Shown piece after piece: positions 58,532 to 64,000 of a stretch of 64,000 nt of DNA. Within the stretch, counting starts at the first letter, position 1. The number at the start of each line of letters is the position of its first letter. The position numbers were made by a program, and so were the translations under genes. A model generated the notes under the pieces. That model made no database searches. It saw only the letters and a list, made by a program, of their open reading frames with translations, and was not told the DNA's origin. The stretch is from Rhizomicrobium sp. (GTDB lineage Bacteria > Pseudomonadota > Alphaproteobacteria > Micropepsales > Micropepsaceae). The DNA is taken from positions 558,001 to 622,000 of the forward strand of contig JBBCGJ010000001.1 in assembly GCA_037200985.1 (NCBI GenBank), given 5' to 3'.

Positions 58532-59365
58532 TCAGGAGCGCTTGAGGAAAGACGATGTCACGTCCGCGAACAGACGCGGGCGCTCGATCATGGCCCAATG
58601 GCCGCAGTGCGGTATGAAGTAGCCGGTCGAATTCTCAAGCAATTGGATGAAACGGTATCCCTGACTCATCGGCACGACCTTGTCGTCCTTGCCGTTGACG
58701 ACCAATGTCTCGACCTTGCAGCGGGCGACGTCTTCGTCCTGATACATGCCGCCGCCAGTCCTCGCGGCGCCAGCGTCTAGGAGGGCCTTGAAGGCAGCTT
58801 GCAATTGCGGGCGCATCGAAAGGGCATGACGATAGGAGATCAATTCCGGGGGCGCCGCAAAGTCCGGGTGGGTCAGCGCCTCGACCACTTTCTTCATGCC
58901 CGCGACAGTGAAGTCGTATTGTGCGAGTGCCATCAATGCAGGAGAGGGTTGTGGATTGCTGAGGCCGGCGCTTCCCATCAGTACCAGCTTGCGAAGCCGT
59001 TCAGGGTGACGCATCGCGACGCCCAGGGCCGTCGCGCCACCCATTGAATTGCCGACGATGTTCGCACTCTCAAGGCCAAGGGCATCAAGAAACGCAAGGA
59101 GCTGCTGGAATCGCGCGTTCTGGCCGTAATCGAAGCGGGCGGGATCGGGCGCGTCGGAATCGCCAAAGCCGACCATATCGTAGGCCATCGCCCTAAAGCC
59201 TGCTGCGGCGAACAACGGCAGCGATCCCTTCCAATTACCGCGCGCGTCGGCACCGGGGCCCGCGCCGTGGATCAGGATGAGCGGCTCACCCGCTCCGGAT
59301 TCAATGAAATTGGTGTTGTAGTCGCCAGTTCGGATGGATTTCCGCGGCAGCTCGGACTCGCTCAT
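58532..59365 (-). CDS. alpha/beta hydrolase, meta-cleavage-product hydrolase type (MhpC/BphD-like)
   Basis: A 277-residue C-C hydrolase candidate. The oxyanion motif is HGAGPGADARGNW, and the nucleophile is Ser107 in GNSMGG. The acid is in NGKDDKVVPM and the His in PHCGHWAMIE, all as in 2-hydroxy-6-oxohexa-2,4-dienoate hydrolases. The second ATG (59365) is preferred because AGGGG lies 7 bases upstream; the ATG two codons earlier has no room for a ribosome-binding site. It would hydrolyse the product of extradiol cleavage in the island pathway. It is divergent from gntR across a palindrome. Confidence 0.87.
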   Translation of the reverse strand: MSESELPRKSIRTGDYNTNFIESGAGEPLILIHGAGPGADARGNWKGSLPLFAAAGFRAMAYDMVGFGDSDAPDPARFDYGQNARFQQLLAFLDALGLESANIVGNSMGGATALGVAMRHPERLRKLVLMGSAGLSNPQPSPALMALAQYDFTVAGMKKVVEALTHPDFAAPPELISYRHALSMRPQLQAAFKALLDAGAARTGGGMYQDEDVARCKVETLVVNGKDDKVVPMSQGYRFIQLLENSTGYFIPHCGHWAMIERPRLFADVTSSFLKRS

Positions 59366-59372
59366 CCCCATA

Positions 59373-59377
59373 CCCCT
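59373..59377 (-). promoter_or_regulatory. ribosome-binding site favouring the second ATG of the hydrolase
   Basis: AGGGG on the minus strand is 7 bases before the ATG at 59365 but only 1 base before the ATG at 59371, so the inner start is the better one. Confidence 0.5.
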
Positions 59378-59388
59378 TTTTTTGATGG

Positions 59389-59412
59389 TATCTCGTATTG
59401 GAATATGAGATA
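59389..59412. promoter_or_regulatory. 24-bp near-perfect palindrome, likely GntR operator
   Basis: TATCTCGTATT and AATATGAGATA form 11-base arms around GG with a single mismatch. It lies 24 bases upstream of the hydrolase start and about 130 bases before gntR, in the divergent promoter region. Strength and position make it the best operator candidate of the window, presumably for the adjacent GntR protein. Confidence 0.6.
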
Positions 59413-59540
59413 TGATATCCGAACGAAGGCGACGTCAAGCTGATTGGCCGTGCGCGGCCGGAGAAGAAATTGTGCCGCGTCGATGCGGCAGTGTCTCCGC
59501 GCGGCTCAGGAAGCTTGATTGATAGGCATTAGGAATTTCG

Positions 59541-60227
59541 ATGGATTCCATTCCAAGCGTGCCGGCAATCGGAGACGTCGTGTACCAACGAATCTTGGAC
59601 GCGATCGTGAACGGCACACTTTTGCCTGGGGCGCAGATCACCGAACAGGCGTTGGCCGAAAGGTTGAATGTCTCGAAGACTCCCGTTCGCGAGGCTCTCT
59701 TGCGACTCCGCCAACACGGGCTCATCGAAGCCAGCGGCAAGCGGGGATATCGTGTCGTCCTGCTCTCCACCGAAGCGTTGCGGGCAACGATGGAAATCCG
59801 CGAGGCGCTCGAAATTTATCTTGCGGTGTGTGCGGCTGAACGAGCTAACGAAAAGCAGAAGGGCCAAATTATGGCCACTGCCCAAGCGTCTCTGACCGCA
59901 GCTGAGGCAGGCGATTTTGATGCGTTCCATGTTCAGGATCGCGAATTTCACTCCGCGATTGCCGGGGCCGTCAGCAATTCTGCGATGGACGAGCAGGTCG
60001 CCCGCTGCATCGTCCTGATCCACACGGCGGTGCGTCGGGACCTGCCGCCGGATGGCGAAGAAATCGTGCGTTGCGGGCAACGTCATGTTCAAGTTGCGAA
60101 GGCGATTTTCGCTGGCGACGCGCGGGCCGCATCAATCGAAATGATGGGGCACCTTCGAAGCTTTCATGCAGTGGTGATCGAACAGCGTGAAGCCAGCTTG
60201 GCAGCGCGAGGCATGGCCGCGGAATAA
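59541..60227 (+). CDS. GntR-family transcriptional regulator (FCD domain)
   Basis: A 228-residue regulator. The N-terminal winged helix (about 8-75) reads VYQRILDAIVNGTLLPGAQI and then LAERLNVSKTPVREALLRLRQHGLIEA, the FadR-branch pattern. The C-terminal all-helical FCD ligand domain starts near 80 and includes metal-ligand-like residues (FHVQDREFHSAIAGA, HVQVAKAIFAGD). It precedes the Rieske dioxygenase operon by 62 bases in the same direction and faces the hydrolase gene. It probably represses both transcription units until an aromatic acid or pathway intermediate binds. Confidence 0.92.
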   Translation: MDSIPSVPAIGDVVYQRILDAIVNGTLLPGAQITEQALAERLNVSKTPVREALLRLRQHGLIEASGKRGYRVVLLSTEALRATMEIREALEIYLAVCAAERANEKQKGQIMATAQASLTAAEAGDFDAFHVQDREFHSAIAGAVSNSAMDEQVARCIVLIHTAVRRDLPPDGEEIVRCGQRHVQVAKAIFAGDARAASIEMMGHLRSFHAVVIEQREASLAARGMAAE

Positions 60228-60289
60228 GCTGCACGCCCCATGCAATCTACGACGATGGGTAATCGGTGTCACAACAAGAAAGGTACGTC

Positions 60290-61645
60290 ATGGAGGACGC
60301 AACGCAACGGTCGGCCAAGTGGAAAGAAACGGATATTAGGGCACTCTTCGATGAAGAAGGAGGCACGGTCGACTCCCGAATCTACACCGACCAGGATCTC
60401 TACGATCTCGAGATGGAGCGGTTATTCGGTCGCTCGTGGCTGTTCCTCGCCCACGAATCCCAATTCAAGAAAACGGGAGACTATTTCGCCACCTATATGG
60501 GCGACGATCCCGTCATAGTCGTCCGACAACAGGACGGCAGCATCAAGGCTTTTCTCAATCAATGCAGGCACCGCGGCATGCGCATCTGCCGCAACGATGG
60601 CGGGAATGCACGGGCATTTACGTGCCCCTACCACGGCTGGGCCTATGACATAGGCGGCAACCTGGTCAACGTGCCGATGGAGAAGGAAGCTTACGGCGCC
60701 GTCGACAAGCGCAAGTGGTCGGCCACGGCAGTGCCACGCGTGGAACACCACAAGGGACTGATCTTTGGCAACTGGGATGTAAACGCCCCGTCTCTTGCAG
60801 ACTATCTTGGCGAGGCGCGCTTCTACATGGACGCGATGCTCGATCGTGCCGAAGGCGGCACTGAGATGATCGGGGGCGTCATCAAGTGGGTCGTTCCCTG
60901 CAATTGGAAGCTCGCGGCGGAGCAGTTCTGCAGCGACATGTATCACGTATTCATTACACATGCCTCCGGTTTCATCGCGATGGCGCCCCCGGAAGCTCCA
61001 GCTGGCGGGCCTGGTCCCGTGCAAGAAGGCCTACAGTTCCGTGCTTCGTGGGGCGGTCATGGGTCCGGTCTCTTTATTGGCGCCGGCGGCTTTGAGCAGA
61101 TGGCCATGACCGCAGGTGTCGAAACCGCTGAGTATTGGTGTATCGACTCTGCGCCGGAAGCCGAGCGGCGGCTGGGGAGGTCGCGTGGTCGCGAGATGAA
61201 CGGCGCGCATATGACGGTCTTTCCGTCACTGTCCTTCCTTGCCGGCACCAACGCGGTGCGCGTTTGGCACCCGCGCGGTCCCAACGAGATCGAGATATGG
61301 GCGTTTACGCTTGTTGATGCTGCCGCTCCGGACAATGTGAAGGAGCAAGTTCGCCTCAGTGGCCAACGTGGCTTTGGACCATCGGGCATCTTTGAACAAG
61401 ATGACGGCGAGAATTGGGTCGAGGTTCAGCGCGTATTGCAAGGGCATCAGGCGCGCAAGACGCGCTTCAACGTACAGATGGGTCTTGGCAAAGGCGGGAT
61501 CGACGACGCTCGCTTTCCGGGCCGTCTCGGCTATGTCTACTCCGAGAATGCGGCGCGTGGCTTCTATGCCCATTGGCTACGCATGATGACAGAACCGAAT
61601 TGGTCGACCCTTGGCCCGACGCAGGTGAAGCATGCCGCAGAATAG
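60290..61645 (+). CDS. Rieske aromatic-ring-hydroxylating dioxygenase, alpha subunit
   Basis: A 451-residue catalytic subunit. The Rieske 2Fe-2S site is C92/H94 (CRH) and C112/H115 (CPYH). The bridging Asp216 and Fe ligands His219 and His224 lie in SDMYHVFITH, with a third carboxylate probably in EQDDGENW. The length matches naphthalene/biphenyl-type alpha subunits. I chose the ATG at 60290 with AAAGG upstream rather than the GTG at 60266. It adds both atoms of oxygen to an aromatic ring to give a cis-dihydrodiol. It is the first gene of a five-gene operon and overlaps the beta subunit by 14 bases. Confidence 0.94.
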   Translation: MEDATQRSAKWKETDIRALFDEEGGTVDSRIYTDQDLYDLEMERLFGRSWLFLAHESQFKKTGDYFATYMGDDPVIVVRQQDGSIKAFLNQCRHRGMRICRNDGGNARAFTCPYHGWAYDIGGNLVNVPMEKEAYGAVDKRKWSATAVPRVEHHKGLIFGNWDVNAPSLADYLGEARFYMDAMLDRAEGGTEMIGGVIKWVVPCNWKLAAEQFCSDMYHVFITHASGFIAMAPPEAPAGGPGPVQEGLQFRASWGGHGSGLFIGAGGFEQMAMTAGVETAEYWCIDSAPEAERRLGRSRGREMNGAHMTVFPSLSFLAGTNAVRVWHPRGPNEIEIWAFTLVDAAAPDNVKEQVRLSGQRGFGPSGIFEQDDGENWVEVQRVLQGHQARKTRFNVQMGLGKGGIDDARFPGRLGYVYSENAARGFYAHWLRMMTEPNWSTLGPTQVKHAAE

Positions 61646-62204
61646 CCCCCGAGCGGCCGGCGTCGAGTTGCAGCCGAACAGCCCGCAGATAGTTGGCGTC
61701 GAGTTGCAGCACGAAATCGAGCAATTCCTTTACCGTGAAGCGGCGCTTCTCGACAACCGGCGTTTCGAGGAGTGGTTGGACGTACTCGCCGAGGATATTC
61801 GCTATTACATGCCTCTTCGCACGAATCGTTCGCGGCGAGAACAGTCGCTTGAATACTCAAGCGAGCATGAGAGCAGCTATTTCGACGAGGACAAACGCAT
61901 GATGAACGTGCGTGTCAAGAAGCTCCGATCGGAGTTCGGCTGGTCGGAGGATCCGCCGTCACGCACGCGGCACCTCGTCAGCAATGTCCAGATCGAACCA
62001 AATGTGGATGGCGAGTCATTCGCCATAACAGCGGCCGTCTTGGTGTATCGGAATCGTGCCGAGCGCACCGTCGATATCATATCGGGTGAAAGACGGGACG
62101 TTTTGCGTCGGGCAAACAATGCATTGGGCTTCGAGATCGCCTCCCGTACTTTCCTGATCGATCAGTCGACCGTGCTCGCATACAACATCAGCTTCTTCCT
62201 TTGA
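61632..62204 (+). CDS. aromatic-ring-hydroxylating dioxygenase, beta subunit
   Basis: A 190-residue structural subunit with an NTF2-like fold. It runs from HEIEQFLYREAALLDNRRFEEWLDVLAEDIRYYMPLR to the C-terminal ASRTFLIDQSTVLAYNISFFL, the family's usual start and end. It forms alpha3beta3 hexamers with the preceding subunit. The N-terminal extension of about 25 residues is unusual and contains a 12-codon-spaced duplication (GVELQ twice). The start lies inside the alpha gene, so the two are translationally coupled. Confidence 0.92.
   Translation: MPQNSPRAAGVELQPNSPQIVGVELQHEIEQFLYREAALLDNRRFEEWLDVLAEDIRYYMPLRTNRSRREQSLEYSSEHESSYFDEDKRMMNVRVKKLRSEFGWSEDPPSRTRHLVSNVQIEPNVDGESFAITAAVLVYRNRAERTVDIISGERRDVLRRANNALGFEIASRTFLIDQSTVLAYNISFFL
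61659..61710 (+). repeat. 36-bp-spaced direct repeat in the beta-subunit N-terminus
   Basis: The 16-base block GGCGTCGAGTTGCAGC occurs at 61659-61674 and again at 61695-61710, exactly 36 bases apart and in frame. The protein therefore repeats GVELQ. It looks like a recent in-frame duplication that lengthens the N-terminus. Confidence 0.8.
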
Positions 62205-62211
62205 GATAACG

Positions 62212-62531
62212 ATGGCGTTTACGCTCGTCTGCACGACGTCCGACATTGCTGCAGGAGAGGCGCGCCGCATCGATCATGAGGAACCGGTAGCCCTCTTCAA
62301 TGTCGATGGCACCTTCCTAGCAGTGCAGGACAAATGCACCCATGGCGATTGGTCGCTTGCGGAGGGATATGTCGATGGCGATGTCGTGGAGTGCACGCTC
62401 CACATGGCGAAGTTTTGCCTGAGGACTGGCAAGGTTCTCGGCCCGCCGGCAACACGCCCTCTCAAGGTCTATCCTGTGCGTGTCGAGGGAAACAATGTCC
62501 TGGTAGACCTTTCAGCGGGCGCCAGCGTCAT

Positions 62532-62535
<4 letters not shown>
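62212..62535 (+). CDS. Rieske-type ferredoxin of the dioxygenase system
   Basis: A 107-residue 2Fe-2S electron carrier. The Rieske ligands are C42 and H44 (CTHG) and C61 and H64 (CTLH), with the normal 16-residue spacing and a short loop as in BphA3/naphthalene-type ferredoxins. It carries electrons from the reductase to the alpha subunit. It lies 7 bases after the beta subunit and overlaps the reductase start (ATGA). No signal peptide is present, so it is cytosolic. Confidence 0.94.

Positions 62536-64000
<1,465 letters not shown>

Overview
The window is G+C-rich chromosomal DNA that reads as an alphaproteobacterium. The signs are a complex I NDUFA9-like protein, a HisKA_2/HWE-type kinase, a Flp pilin, a fragment resembling Ros/MucR regulators, NodT and TonB-receptor outer-membrane proteins, and an S8 protease with an N-terminal PFYGDIN-type repeat. 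Genus cannot be fixed from the sequence alone; a Caulobacterales/Rhizomicrobium-like or sphingomonad-like soil degrader would fit.

Layout. (1) 290-11135, minus strand: twelve tightly packed genes (gaps of 18 bases or less, or short start/stop overlaps). In transcription order they are a TTG-started beta-lactamase-fold esterase, a GMC oxidoreductase, an MBL hydrolase, two SDRs, an NTF2-like protein, a phytoene-desaturase-like flavoprotein, a 67-aa orphan, a cytochrome P450, an MBL lactonase-like enzyme, a 3-hydroxyisobutyrate-dehydrogenase-like enzyme and a carboxymuconolactone-decarboxylase-like protein. This looks like a complete but unassigned catabolic operon. (2) 11390-16605: a repeat-bearing subtilase with a likely C-terminal beta-barrel, then a TPR sensor kinase. 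(3) 16767-21990: an RND efflux pair with a divergent TetR. (4) 22097-25900: a three-gene cassette made of a TIR-TM-TPR protein, an unknown 191-aa protein, and a TPR protein with a SLOG-like region and a degenerate nucleotidyl-cyclase-like end. It is probably an NAD/nucleotide-signalling defence or conflict system and is the most novel-looking locus here. (5) 25897-30914: a Crp/Fnr regulator, a GST, and a TetR/extradiol dioxygenase/flavin hydroxylase aromatic module. (6) 30919-35528: a marR-nodT-emrA-emrB efflux operon. (7) 35974-46647: housekeeping and envelope genes, including a PQQ alcohol dehydrogenase, M48 protease, QueG, MtgA, UppP and an NDUFA9-like protein.

(8) From 46821 to the right edge: a tRNA-Leu(CAG) followed at once by a P4-type tyrosine integrase and then visibly more A/T-rich DNA. 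This looks like the left part of a genomic island. It carries degenerate DNA, a receiver/kinase pair, a MucR remnant, a DODA-type dioxygenase, a LigM-like O-demethylase, a TonB receptor, LysR and GntR regulators, a DoxX protein, a meta-cleavage hydrolase, and a complete Rieske dioxygenase operon (alpha, beta, ferredoxin, reductase, dihydrodiol dehydrogenase) cut by the window end. Together these would import an aromatic compound, dihydroxylate and rearomatise it, and hydrolyse a ring-fission product. The ring-cleaving enzyme is not clearly present in the window.
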